From Rathayibacter tritici (GTDB lineage Bacteria > Actinomycetota > Actinomycetes > Actinomycetales > Microbacteriaceae): 33,511 bases of DNA. The notes beneath the pieces were generated by a model. That model had not been told where the DNA came from and made no database searches. It saw nothing but the letters and a program-made list of their open reading frames with translations. Shown here in pieces: positions 1-7,493 of this stretch (positions within the stretch are counted from its first letter, which is position 1; each line of letters starts with the position of its first letter). The stretch covers positions 1 to 33,511 of the forward strand of contig NZ_PSWS01000006.1 of NCBI RefSeq assembly GCF_002932875.1, given 5' to 3'. The position numbers and the translations under genes were made by a program.

Positions 1-18
1 CTCTCAGCTGACGTTGCG

Positions 19-722
19 TCATGCCTGCGAGGCGGGCTCCTCCACGGAGCGGGAGTCGGTGAGCGAGAGCGACCCGATCGTCCCGATCACCTCGACCGAC
101 GTCCGGTTCGCCGGCATCGCCTCGACGAGGGCGACCGCGCAGATCGTCATAATCGTGCGCAGGCCGACCGTCAGAACGACCATCATCACGGCGATCGCGA
201 GGTAGCCACGGTCCACCGCCCAGGCCATCCCGACGAGCGCGCCGACGAGGAGCCCGGTGCCGACGGGGCAGGCCGCACGGTGCCCGAGCCGGGCGGCGAG
301 GCGTTCGGTGATCGGAGTGGCCGCGAGCATCGTGACGATCACGGGCAGGTTCGCGAGGCCGACGCGCACCAGGCTCCAGCCGTAGGCGTACTGGAAGTGC
401 AGGATCAGGCCGAACAGGACGCTCGCGAAGGCGACCGAGGCGCCCAGCTGGGTGAGTGCCGCGCCCCGCACGGGTCCCGCGCGGAAGATCGTGAGATCGA
501 TCATGGGCGAGGCCGCACGGCGCTCACGGACAACACAGCCCGCGACCGCCGCGACGGTTCCGGCGGCGCACGCGATCGTGACGAGCGAGAGCCAGCCGTT
601 CTGCACTCCGCTGGTCAGGGTGTAGCAGCCGAGCCCGATCGCGGCGATGGTGAGAAGCGTGCCCGGCAGATCCAGCGGCTCGGAGGTGAGATCGGCGCGT
701 CTGTCCGCCGGAACTCCGAGGC
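19..722 (-). pseudogene. MFS (DHA2-type) drug exporter, C-terminal remnant
   Basis: The minus strand encodes several hydrophobic helices typical of the second half of a 14-TM DHA2 drug:H+ antiporter. Recognisable motifs run from LDLPGTLLTIAAIGLGCYTL through the FGLILHFQYAYGWS helix to AVALVEAMPANRTS. Everything upstream of about 722 (the first helices and the antiporter motifs) is absent, and the reading frame continues there into unrelated Arg-rich sequence that is antisense to a TetR remnant. The family normally continues well past ANRTS with one more helix, but here it ends about 25 residues later, so the 3' end looks shortened too. It cannot encode a working exporter. Family assignment is recognition of sequence pattern; the truncation is seen directly. 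Confidence 0.75.
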
Positions 723-749
723 GAGCACTGGAGTCCGGCCCAACTCGAT

Positions 750-1007
750 GGCGATATACGAGCGCCTCGGACAGCAGCTCATGACACTCGACCTGACGCC
801 TCGGCAGCGGTTCCACGCCGTGTCCTCCATCGTCAGCTCCGTCGTCGGAGTCGCCGCGGACCTCGCCCAGCCGCCGCCGCGCGAGTTCCTCGAGAGCGGG
901 ATGGACCGGGCGGAGTTCCTGGAGCGACGCACGACGACCTCGACGTGTTCCGCTCCGGCCTCGATCTGCTCCTGGCCGGGCTGCGCCTGCAGGCGGGCCG
1001 AGGGTGA
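750..1007 (+). pseudogene. TetR-family regulator, C-terminal remnant with frameshift
   Basis: One plus frame reads YERLGQQLMTLDLTPRQRFH, then SSIVSSVVGVAADLAQ and MDRAEFLE. A second frame then takes over with THDDLDVFRSGLDLLLAGL and stops at TGA 1005-1007. Together these match the ligand-binding C-terminal half of TetR-type regulators that sit divergently to MFS exporters. A one-base frame change is needed near 925-935, and the whole N-terminal HTH is missing. The remnant abuts the MFS remnant head to head, as expected for a regulator and exporter whose shared promoter region and 5' halves were deleted. It cannot bind DNA. The frame switch is seen in sequence; the family call is pattern recognition. 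Confidence 0.65.
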
Positions 1008-1058
1008 TTCCCGCTGCCGCGACGCTCCACTTCGGCAGTCGCTCACAGTCGCCACACA

Positions 1059-1075
1059 TATCGTTGAGTATCGTT
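1059..1075 (+). promoter_or_regulatory. TATCGTT direct repeat upstream of padR
   Basis: TATCGTT occurs at 1059-1065 and again at 1069-1075, exactly 10 bp apart, just upstream of the padR ribosome-binding site. PadR regulators commonly bind AT-rich repeats in their own promoter, so this may be an autoregulatory site overlapping the promoter. Function is inference. Confidence 0.3.
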
Positions 1076-1095
1076 CGGAGAAACAGGAGGTCATC

Positions 1096-1632
1096 ATGAA
1101 CGGATCGTCATCGACCGGCGCGTTCGGCACCGGCACACCCATCGAGAGCATCTGGCGCGCGATGGAGCAGGCCCGCTCCCGGATGGAGAAGCGCGTCGGC
1201 TCCCGCGTCGGCCGGGGGGATGTGCGTACCGCCGTGCTCGCACTCCTCGCCGAGCAGCCGATGCACGGATACCAGATCATCCGCGAGATCGAAGAGCGCA
1301 GTGGCGGCGACTGGAAGCCGAGCCCCGGCTCCGTCTACCCGACCCTCCAGCTGCTGGCGGACGAGGGCCTCATCACGGCCGACGAGCAGAACGGCCGCAA
1401 GACCTACACACTGACCGACGCCGGCCGCGCGACGGTCGCCGAGCACGGCATCTCGACGCCGTGGAGCGACTCGGATCACGTCGACTTCGGCGCCCTGCCC
1501 AAGGCGGGCCTCGAGCTCGCCCAGGCCGCGGCGCAGGTGGGACGCTCGGGCACCCCCGAGCAGATCCGCAAGGCCGTCGCCGAACTCGAGGACGTGCGCC
1601 GCCGCCTGTACGCGATCCTCGCGCAGGTCTGA
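1096..1632 (+). CDS. PadR-family transcriptional regulator
   Basis: 178 residues. The winged helix-turn-helix occupies about residues 40-105, with the canonical PadR sequences VLALLAEQPMHGYQIIREIE, SPGSVYPTLQLLADEGLI and GRKTYTLTDAGR. A C-terminal helical segment (about 130-178) would form the dimerisation region. The ATG at 1096 is chosen because AGGAGG lies at 1085-1090 with ideal spacing. PadR proteins are mostly repressors of exporters and stress genes. The ABC1-kinase gene starts 6 nt downstream, so the two are almost certainly cotranscribed, and it or the lost exporter upstream may be a target (inference). Possible operator repeats lie at 1059-1075. Confidence 0.9.
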   Translation: MNGSSSTGAFGTGTPIESIWRAMEQARSRMEKRVGSRVGRGDVRTAVLALLAEQPMHGYQIIREIEERSGGDWKPSPGSVYPTLQLLADEGLITADEQNGRKTYTLTDAGRATVAEHGISTPWSDSDHVDFGALPKAGLELAQAAAQVGRSGTPEQIRKAVAELEDVRRRLYAILAQV

Positions 1633-1637
1633 GCCGG

Positions 1638-3344
1638 GTGGCCTCGGTCAGCCCGGGTCCCGCCGCCCCGGGCCACCGAGAGCGGGAGGACCGGCGGCGC
1701 TACCGCCGGATCCTCCGCTTCGCCGCGTGGCACCTCGCGGTCACCTGGTTCTTCGACCTGCTCCTGCCGCGGGTCGGGCTCACGCGGATCGCGCTGCGCA
1801 CCCGACCGGGCCGGATGCGGCGCTTCGCGCGCAGCTTCCACGTGCTCGCCGTCGACCTGGGCGGCCTGATGATCAAGGTCGGCCAGTTCATGTCGTCGCG
1901 CCTGGACGTCCTGCCGCCCGAGATCACGCGCGAGCTGGAGGGGTTGCAGGACGAGGTCCCACCCGTCGCGTTCGCGCGGATTCGGGCGCTGGCTGAGGCC
2001 GAGTTGGGGCTGGTACTCGAGCGCGCGTACGCCGGAGTCGAGGAGTCGCCGGTTGCCGCCGCCTCGCTGGGGCAGGCCCACCGCGCCCGGCTCGCCCCCG
2101 CCGATGCCGCCGACACCGGTCACTCCGCCGCGATCATGAAGGTGCAGCGGCCCGGGATCGACCAGATCGTCGAGGTCGACCTCGCGGCGCTGCGCCGGGT
2201 CGGCGGCTGGCTCAGCCACGTGCGCCTGGTCTCGGACCGCGTCGACGCCCCGGCGCTGGTCGAGGAGTTCGCGGTGACCAGCCTCGAGGAGATCGACTAC
2301 CTGCAGGAGGCGGCCAACTCCGTCCGTTTCGCCGCCGACTTCGCCGGTGACGCCCGAGTGGCCGTGCCCGATGTGGTGTGGGAGCGCTCGACGCGCAGGG
2401 TCCTCACCCTCGAGGACGTCACCGCGATCAAGATCACCGATCACGCCGCACTGCTGGCCGCCGGGATCGACCCGCGGGAGGTCGCTCCGGTCTTCGCCGC
2501 CGTGATGTTCGACCAGCTCTTTACCAACGGTTACTTCCACGCCGATCCGCACCCCGGCAACGTCTTTGTCACGCCGACCCCCGGGGCCGAGCTGCCCTGG
2601 CGGCTCACGTTCATCGACTTCGGGATGATGGGCGAGGTGCCGCCGAGCACTCGCGCGGGGCTGCGCCGGATGCTGATCGCTGCCGCCTCCCGTGACGGCA
2701 AGGGACTCGTCGACGCGGCCCGAGCGGTCGGCGTCCTCCTCCCCTCGGCCGACTCCCGCGAGCTGGAGCGCGCGTTGACGCAGCTGTTCGCCCGGTTCGG
2801 CGGGATGGGCTTCGCCGAGCTGCGGGAGGTGGATCCGCGCGAGTTCCGCGACTTCGCCGTGCAGTTCGGCGATGTGGTGCGCGCGCTGCCGTTCCAGCTG
2901 CCCGAGAATTTCCTGCTGGTCATCCGCGCGATGTCGCTGACCTCGGGGGTGTGCAGCGCCTTGGACCCGGCCTTCAACCTGTGGGACTCGGTCGAGCCCT
3001 ACGCTCAGCAGCTGATCCGCGAGGAGCGCGGCTCCGTCGTGCAGGACGTCGGCACGCAGGCTGTCGCCACGCTCGGCCTGCTCTGGCGCCTGCCGCGCCG
3101 CCTCGACGAACTCGTCACGACGCTCGACGACGGCGAGCTCGCGGTCACCGTCCCCACGATCGAGCGCCGCCTGAACCGGCTTGAGGGCACCGTCCGCCGC
3201 GTCATCTCGGCGGTGCTGTTCGCGGGTCTGCTGATCGCGGGTGCCGTCGTACGGCCGGATGACGGTGGGTTCGGGACGGTGCTGATGATCGCCTCGGTGC
3301 TACCGCTCCTGCACGCCCTGCTGGCCCGCGGGCCGCGCGGCTGA
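1638..3344 (+). CDS. ABC1/AarF (UbiB-like) atypical kinase family protein
   Basis: 568 residues from GTG 1638, 6 nt after the padR stop. All landmarks of the ABC1 (UbiB/ADCK) family are present: the KVGQ motif (residues 80-83), the Ala-rich nucleotide loop AAASLGQAH, the IMKVQRPG lysine, the catalytic loop HADPHPGN (about 301-308) and the metal-binding DFG (FIDFGMMGEV, Asp about 327). Two hydrophobic segments close the C-terminus (VISAVLFAGLLIAGAVV and LMIASVLPLLHALL), giving a membrane anchor as in UbiB. Family members support quinone biosynthesis or lipid trafficking with ATPase-like activity; the role in menaquinone-based actinobacteria is not settled. The start is preceded only by a weak GAG-rich site, consistent with translational coupling to padR. 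Confidence 0.9.
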   Translation: MASVSPGPAAPGHREREDRRRYRRILRFAAWHLAVTWFFDLLLPRVGLTRIALRTRPGRMRRFARSFHVLAVDLGGLMIKVGQFMSSRLDVLPPEITRELEGLQDEVPPVAFARIRALAEAELGLVLERAYAGVEESPVAAASLGQAHRARLAPADAADTGHSAAIMKVQRPGIDQIVEVDLAALRRVGGWLSHVRLVSDRVDAPALVEEFAVTSLEEIDYLQEAANSVRFAADFAGDARVAVPDVVWERSTRRVLTLEDVTAIKITDHAALLAAGIDPREVAPVFAAVMFDQLFTNGYFHADPHPGNVFVTPTPGAELPWRLTFIDFGMMGEVPPSTRAGLRRMLIAAASRDGKGLVDAARAVGVLLPSADSRELERALTQLFARFGGMGFAELREVDPREFRDFAVQFGDVVRALPFQLPENFLLVIRAMSLTSGVCSALDPAFNLWDSVEPYAQQLIREERGSVVQDVGTQAVATLGLLWRLPRRLDELVTTLDDGELAVTVPTIERRLNRLEGTVRRVISAVLFAGLLIAGAVVRPDDGGFGTVLMIASVLPLLHALLARGPRG

Positions 3345-3442
3345 CGGCGGCTGTCGATGCGCCGGCGCGGACGATCCGCGTATCGCCCGTGTCGCTGATT
3401 CGGACGATGCCCTGGTAACAGCGGTCCTGGTGTGCTGTGAGC

Positions 3443-4048
3443 ATGCATCCGGCACCCAGCACCTCCGCCTCCCCCTCGCGCAGACTCGGCCCCGGCCGCG
3501 CCATCGCCTCGGCCCTCGTCGCCCTCAGCCTCCTCGCGGGCGGATCGGCCGTCATGGCACTACAGGGGCACGATCCTGCCGCAGCCGCGATAAGCGCACT
3601 CGACGGGCCTGATGAGCAGGACGGCTTCATTGCCGACGGAGACTCGGTCTCACCGTTCGCCGACGAGCTTCCGGCGATCTCCCGGCTTCGCCCGGCTCTG
3701 CGCACAGCCGTCCAGGCGGCCGCGGCCGATGCGGGCGACGAGGTCCACATCCTGATCACCAACGGCTGGCGCAGCGAGCGCTACCAGCAGGCCCTGTTCG
3801 ACGATGCCGTGCGCCGCTACGGCAGCGAGGAGGAAGCCGGCCGCCTGGTAGCGCCCGTCGACCGATCGCGCCACGTCACCGGCGACGCCGTGGATGTCGG
3901 CAACGCGCAGGCGGACAGCTGGCTGTCCCGGCACGGCGCCGACTACGGCCTCTGCCAGATCTACGCCAACGAGATCTGGCACTTCGAACGAGCGACCACG
4001 CCGGGCGGCGAGTGCCCGGCCCTGCTGCCGGACGCGAGCGCGGGGTGA
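3443..4048 (+). CDS. VanY-like D-alanyl-D-alanine carboxypeptidase family protein
   Basis: 201 residues from ATG 3443; a GTG at 3437 is equally possible and adds two residues. There is no clear Shine-Dalgarno site. Residues 20-40 form a signal peptide or membrane anchor (ASALVALSLLAGGSAVMAL). The extracytoplasmic domain has the zinc-peptidase motifs of the VanY/peptidase M15B type: SRHVTGDAVDVG (His about 144, Asp about 151) and EIWHFE (His about 180). NGWRSERYQQALFDDA resembles the conserved substrate-binding region of such enzymes. Two cysteines (about 171 and 191) could form a disulfide. The expected role is trimming the terminal D-Ala of peptidoglycan stem peptides outside the membrane. 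It stands alone, with no resistance genes (vanH/A/X) nearby, so housekeeping wall turnover is more likely than glycopeptide resistance. Confidence 0.85.
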   Translation: MHPAPSTSASPSRRLGPGRAIASALVALSLLAGGSAVMALQGHDPAAAAISALDGPDEQDGFIADGDSVSPFADELPAISRLRPALRTAVQAAAADAGDEVHILITNGWRSERYQQALFDDAVRRYGSEEEAGRLVAPVDRSRHVTGDAVDVGNAQADSWLSRHGADYGLCQIYANEIWHFERATTPGGECPALLPDASAG

Positions 4049-4092
4049 CCCGCCGGCGCGGACACGGTCGCGGATGATCGCTCGGAACCCTC

Positions 4093-4115
4093 ACTCCCCG
4101 GGGACGAGGGGGAGT
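4093..4115. other. Small hairpin between convergent genes
   Basis: ACTCCCC (4093-4099) pairs with GGGGAGT (4109-4115) across a short loop. It lies in the 102-bp gap between the convergent VanY-like and AraC genes. There is no T-tract, so a role as bidirectional terminator is only possible. Confidence 0.3.
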
Positions 4116-4150
4116 CACGACGAGTGGAGGGCCCGCAGGGCGTGCCCGGC

Positions 4151-5149
4151 TCAGGGACTCGACGCGCACTCGGAGCAGGAGCGGACGGCGCTCGCGGGGT
4201 CGGACCCCGGGACGGGACCAGCCAAGCGCCCGCTGTCGCGGGAGTGACCCGGGACGGTCCTCTCGAACGCCACAAGCAGGTCTCGAAGTGCGCGGGCGTT
4301 CGGCAGGCCGACCTGCCGCGCGACCCGCTCCATCTCCGGCCTCCCGACCTGCGAGTACGTGCGAAGGAGATCCTCCGCAGCATCGGCTCTTCGCATCCGA
4401 ATCTCTCGCACGGGGGTTGTGCCGAGAGACGCGAAAGCCATCTGCAGACGCCGCTGCGTGACCGACATCTCCTTTGCGAGAGTCGCGATGGAGAGCCCTC
4501 TGTCATCGAGCTCGCACCGAATGGTCCGACGGGCGGCGACGATGAGGCGCCGGTCCGATGGGCTGATCCGAACCGGTAGATCATGATCGGTGTCCTCGAC
4601 GAGATCGGCGGCGAGAGCTTCGACCGCGACGACAATCCGCCGACTGATACGCCGAGCCGGTTCGTCCAGGCCGGCGAGGATCTCATTGACGAGGACGGAG
4701 AGCGGTCGAACAGAGCTGACGGTCCGCGGGACGAACGAGGAGTCACTGAGCAATCCGGGCGCAACTCGATCGCCTGATCCCCTTCCCAGCTCGATTTCGA
4801 TGACGGCCGAGGGAGCGGTGCTCGCGGTCGAGACGAGACTTGCCGACCGATAGAGCACTGCATCCCCTTTCTCCAGGACGTGGTCGTCGCCCCCCGCTCG
4901 CAGCACCATCTCTCCCTCGGTGAGCACCGTGATCGACACGCCCTCCGACTGGGAATCCGCATTCGTCACGGTACTGGCGCTGGTCCAGAGCCTCGCGAGG
5001 GCGAGATCCCGAGATCGATAGATATCTGCAGCGAGCCGGAGGTCGTCTCGTCGATCGGGCGAGCGACACAGCGCTTCCAACCAGGTCGCGGCCGGCTCAC
5101 CCGAAAGGGCGACCCCTCTCGAGAACACCGTCCGATCAGCTCGCAGCAT
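4151..5149 (-). CDS. AraC-family transcriptional regulator
   Basis: 332 residues from ATG 5149. The frame is open up to an ATG at 5332, but the extra 61 residues are Arg-rich, use rare codons (TTA, AGG) and match nothing; AGGAGG lies at 5168-5173 and GAGAGG closer to ATG 5149, which gives a normal family length. The N-terminal part (to about residue 190) resembles the AraC-binding-2 sensory domain, with a cupin-like stretch SITVLTEGEMVLRAGGDDHV. The C-terminal two-helix DNA-binding region contains LSIATLAKEMSVTQRRLQMA and TPVREIRMRRADAAEDLL. The ligand is unknown. The adjacent same-strand Tat-exported protein may be a target. Codon use is looser than in the flanking genes, hinting at acquisition. 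Confidence 0.8.
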   Translation of the reverse strand: MLRADRTVFSRGVALSGEPAATWLEALCRSPDRRDDLRLAADIYRSRDLALARLWTSASTVTNADSQSEGVSITVLTEGEMVLRAGGDDHVLEKGDAVLYRSASLVSTASTAPSAVIEIELGRGSGDRVAPGLLSDSSFVPRTVSSVRPLSVLVNEILAGLDEPARRISRRIVVAVEALAADLVEDTDHDLPVRISPSDRRLIVAARRTIRCELDDRGLSIATLAKEMSVTQRRLQMAFASLGTTPVREIRMRRADAAEDLLRTYSQVGRPEMERVARQVGLPNARALRDLLVAFERTVPGHSRDSGRLAGPVPGSDPASAVRSCSECASSP

Positions 5150-5379
5150 TCGTCCCAGCCTCTCGTTCCTCCTGTCTCCCGGCCGGGACGCGCAGAAGAG
5201 GAGAAGCGAGACAGCGTCGACCGACCGGGAGCCGAGGGGCGGCCGCAGGTACCGCAGTCGCGCCCTACCGGTGCGGTCGAGCAGCACTCGGACCTGTAAG
5301 AGGAGAAGCGGAGGGGACCTGTCGCGAAACATGAGCTTATCATCGACTCACGCACCCGCTCCGCCGGAAGGGTGCGCGC

Positions 5380-6030
5380 TCAGGAGCAGGTCAGCGTCGG
5401 GCGCTTGATCTGAACATTGTGGTTGGCGTTCTGCTTATCCGTAAGGTGCGAGAGCCGGATTCGATAGCGGAACGTGTAATCCCCATCAGTATCGGGAGTG
5501 AACGTGGCGGACGCCGCGACCGGGTCCCCTGTGTTCGGGTCGATGAACGCCCCTCCGGCTCCGGCGTCGGTGGACGCCATGTAGACCTTGCCGCCGCCGA
5601 TCAGCACGTCATAGGCCGCGTAGGACACGTCATTGCCGGGACCGTTAGCGAAAGCCGACCAGTTGAACGTGTAGGAGTGGCCTGCGACACCCTTGAACGG
5701 GAACTCGATGTAATAGCTGTAGTAATCGCTCCGGGTCGCATCCTTCGTGTTCCACCACGACGTGCCGTCAGTGGTCCAGCCATAGCCGCCGGTGCCGCCC
5801 GAATCTCCATCCGATCCACTCGCGCCTGTCCAGCCCGAGGATTCCGGCACAGTCGGGCAGACGAAGTCCTTCGAGGCAGCCGCGGCGGGAGTCGCGATCG
5901 CGACAGAGACGGCCGGGATACTCCAGGCAGCCCCCTTCACCAGTGTTCGTCGGGCGAAGCCGTCGTGAGCCGGGATGATCCAGTCTCCTCCGAGAGTGAC
6001 CTCACGGGTCGAATCCGATGTTTTCGTCAT
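5380..6030 (-). CDS. Tat-signal exported protein of unknown function
   Basis: 216 residues. GGAGG sits 6-7 nt before ATG 6030. The N-terminus carries a twin-arginine signal (FARRTLVKGAAWSIPAVSVA, Arg27-Arg28) followed by an Ala-rich cleavage region (ATPAAAAS), so a folded protein is probably exported. The mature part is rich in Ser, Gly, Thr, Tyr and Asp, with alternating polar and aromatic strands (YTFNWSAFA, ATFTPDTDGDYTFRYRIRL), which suggests a beta-sandwich like bacterial adhesion or surface-coat domains. Single cysteines near each end (about Cys58 and Cys215) could join the termini. There is no LPXTG motif or C-terminal membrane helix, so it is either secreted or held non-covalently. 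I do not recognise a family. It lies upstream of the AraC gene on the same strand with a 230-bp gap. Confidence 0.75.
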   Translation of the reverse strand: MTKTSDSTREVTLGGDWIIPAHDGFARRTLVKGAAWSIPAVSVAIATPAAAASKDFVCPTVPESSGWTGASGSDGDSGGTGGYGWTTDGTSWWNTKDATRSDYYSYYIEFPFKGVAGHSYTFNWSAFANGPGNDVSYAAYDVLIGGGKVYMASTDAGAGGAFIDPNTGDPVAASATFTPDTDGDYTFRYRIRLSHLTDKQNANHNVQIKRPTLTCS

Positions 6031-6190
6031 TTATTCCTCCACGTGTTTGTTCGTACGTCTCCGATCTTGAAGGACAGCGATAGCGGCGGTCGGTAGAGGT
6101 GCTGATCGCTTCGCGATCTCGGGCGATCCTTTCGGATATCCGTTCGTCGGTACGAGCTCCGTCGACCCCTCGTCCGCCGCTCTCCTGATC

Positions 6191-6247
6191 CGATTCGTCA
6201 CGAACGCTCGTCACGACAGCCGGGAGGCAGCCCTTCGTGACGAATCG
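6191..6247. repeat. 14-bp perfect inverted repeat downstream of lacI-1
   Basis: CGATTCGTCACGAA (6191-6204) is the exact reverse complement of 6234-6247, with a 29-nt loop. It lies 13 bp beyond the lacI-1 stop and before the Tat-protein gene on the same strand. CGTCACGA recurs inside the loop. It could terminate lacI-1 transcription or bind a protein; no T-run follows. Confidence 0.55.
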
Positions 6248-6259
6248 ATACCCGGGGGG

Positions 6260-7321
6260 TTACGGGTGGGGGCGCGGAGGCGGAAGAGCGCGCACGGGGG
6301 CGACGGACGCGCGGCGGATGAGCCGCGTCTCCAGCTCCATGCGGGTCGCCGAGGCGAGCGGAGTCGCGGACCGGTGCGCCTGGTGCAGCATCCGGAAGGC
6401 GATGGCGCCCATCTCGCCGATGGGCTGCTGGATGGTGGTCATCGGCGGGGTCGCCCACGCCGACTCCTCGACGTCGTCGAAGCCGATGACGCTGAGGTCG
6501 CGGGGAATGCGCAGGCCCGCGTCGTCGGCCGCCTCGTAGACGCCGAGCGCCATCACGTCGGAGCAGGCGAAGACGGCGCTCGGCGCGTCCGGCTCGGCGA
6601 GCATCGCCTGGGCGGCCTCGCGGGCCAGTTCGCGGTCCCAGTCGCAGTAGGCGACGCGCGGCTCGGCGACCCCGGCAGCGCGCAGCGCGGAGGTGAAGCC
6701 GTCGATCCGGGCGCTGCTGTAGAGCTGGGTGCGGGTGCCGCCGAGCACGCCGAAGCGGGTGTGGCCCGCGGCGAGGAGGTGCTCGGCGGCCATGCGTCCC
6801 CCGTCCCAGTTGGTCGCGCCGACGCTCGCGACGTCGGCCGGGGGCCGGGTGCTGGGGTCGACGACGACGACGGGCAGCTCGGCGGTGGTGAGCAGGTGCA
6901 GTTGTGCGGCCGAGACGTTGACCAGCACCACGATGGCGCCGAGCGAGGGACGGCGGAGGAGGCGGCTGATCCAGGCGCCGTCGTCGCGGGCGCGGGTGAG
7001 CACCAGATCGACCCCGGCGGCGGAGGCCTCGGCCTCGATACCCTCCAGGACCGGGCCGATCCAGGTGCCGCCGATATGCCCGACGACGACGTCCACGATC
7101 TGGGCAACGTGCGGGTCCTCGACCGGGGGCCGCAAGCGCGGCCGGCGTCGGTAGCCGAGCTCGTGCGCCGCCTCCATCACGCGCAGCCGCGTCGCCTCCG
7201 AGACGTCGGTGCCGCCGTTGAGCACCTTCGAGACCGTGGGCACGCTGGTCCCTGCGCGGCCGGCGATGTCCGCCATCGTGGGTCGGGGGTGTGCTCCGGA
7301 GGCGTCGACGTTCTCGGGCAT
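6260..7321 (-). CDS. LacI-family transcriptional regulator of sugar module 1
   Basis: 353 residues from ATG 7321. The open frame extends further upstream, but this start immediately precedes the HTH and yields the normal LacI length. The HTH is at about residues 15-40 (TMADIAGRAGTSVPTVSKVL) with hinge HELGYRRRPR. The periplasmic-binding-protein-like effector domain follows, with typical family phrases AAEHLLAAGHTRFGVLGG, AVFACSDVMALGVYEAA, PRDLSVIGFDDVEESAWATP and MTTIQQPIGEMG. It is transcribed divergently from the thuA-like and gfo-like genes. Two near-identical 12-bp palindromic sites lie in the shared intergenic region, one close to each gene start, so it probably represses both itself and the operon until a sugar or derivative binds. 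The effector is unknown. Confidence 0.92.
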   Translation of the reverse strand: MPENVDASGAHPRPTMADIAGRAGTSVPTVSKVLNGGTDVSEATRLRVMEAAHELGYRRRPRLRPPVEDPHVAQIVDVVVGHIGGTWIGPVLEGIEAEASAAGVDLVLTRARDDGAWISRLLRRPSLGAIVVLVNVSAAQLHLLTTAELPVVVVDPSTRPPADVASVGATNWDGGRMAAEHLLAAGHTRFGVLGGTRTQLYSSARIDGFTSALRAAGVAEPRVAYCDWDRELAREAAQAMLAEPDAPSAVFACSDVMALGVYEAADDAGLRIPRDLSVIGFDDVEESAWATPPMTTIQQPIGEMGAIAFRMLHQAHRSATPLASATRMELETRLIRRASVAPVRALPPPRPHP

Positions 7322-7343
7322 GAGCCCACCGTAGCGGACACCC

Positions 7344-7355
7344 ACTTTCGCAACT
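7344..7355. promoter_or_regulatory. LacI-type operator O1 (lacI-1 proximal)
   Basis: ACTTTCGCAACT differs at one position from the reverse complement of the second site at 7432-7443. It lies 22 bp upstream of the lacI-1 ATG, suited to autorepression. Confidence 0.6.
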
Positions 7356-7431
7356 AGTCCACTGAGCGGACGGGTTGCTCCGCCCGACAACCGAGGTGCA
7401 TGATGGTCGAACGCCGAGACCGCCGCGCAGA

Positions 7432-7443
7432 AGTTGCGCAAGT
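7432..7443. promoter_or_regulatory. LacI-type operator O2 (thuA-like proximal)
   Basis: AGTTGCGCAAGT contains the perfect palindrome TTGCGCAA with a central CG step, as in LacI/PurR-family sites. The dyad extends to 8 of 10 positions per half over 7428-7447. It lies 50 bp before the thuA-like start. Confidence 0.6.
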
Positions 7444-7493
7444 CCTGTTCGACGACGAACCGCGGAGTGATCCGCCTGCACCTGAGGACGACG

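Noticed and set aside
280-1095. Long plus-strand frame extending padR upstream by about 270 residues
   Set aside because: It is antisense to MFS coding and runs through the TetR remnant; padR has a strong ribosome-binding site at its own ATG 1096.
3443-4048. Vancomycin-resistance determinant
   Set aside because: Only a VanY-like peptidase is present; no vanH, vanA or vanX-type ligase or dehydrogenase genes are nearby, so a wall-maintenance role is more likely.
5150-5332. 61-residue N-terminal extension of the AraC regulator
   Set aside because: Arg-rich, rare codons, no family similarity, and a better-placed start exists at 5149.
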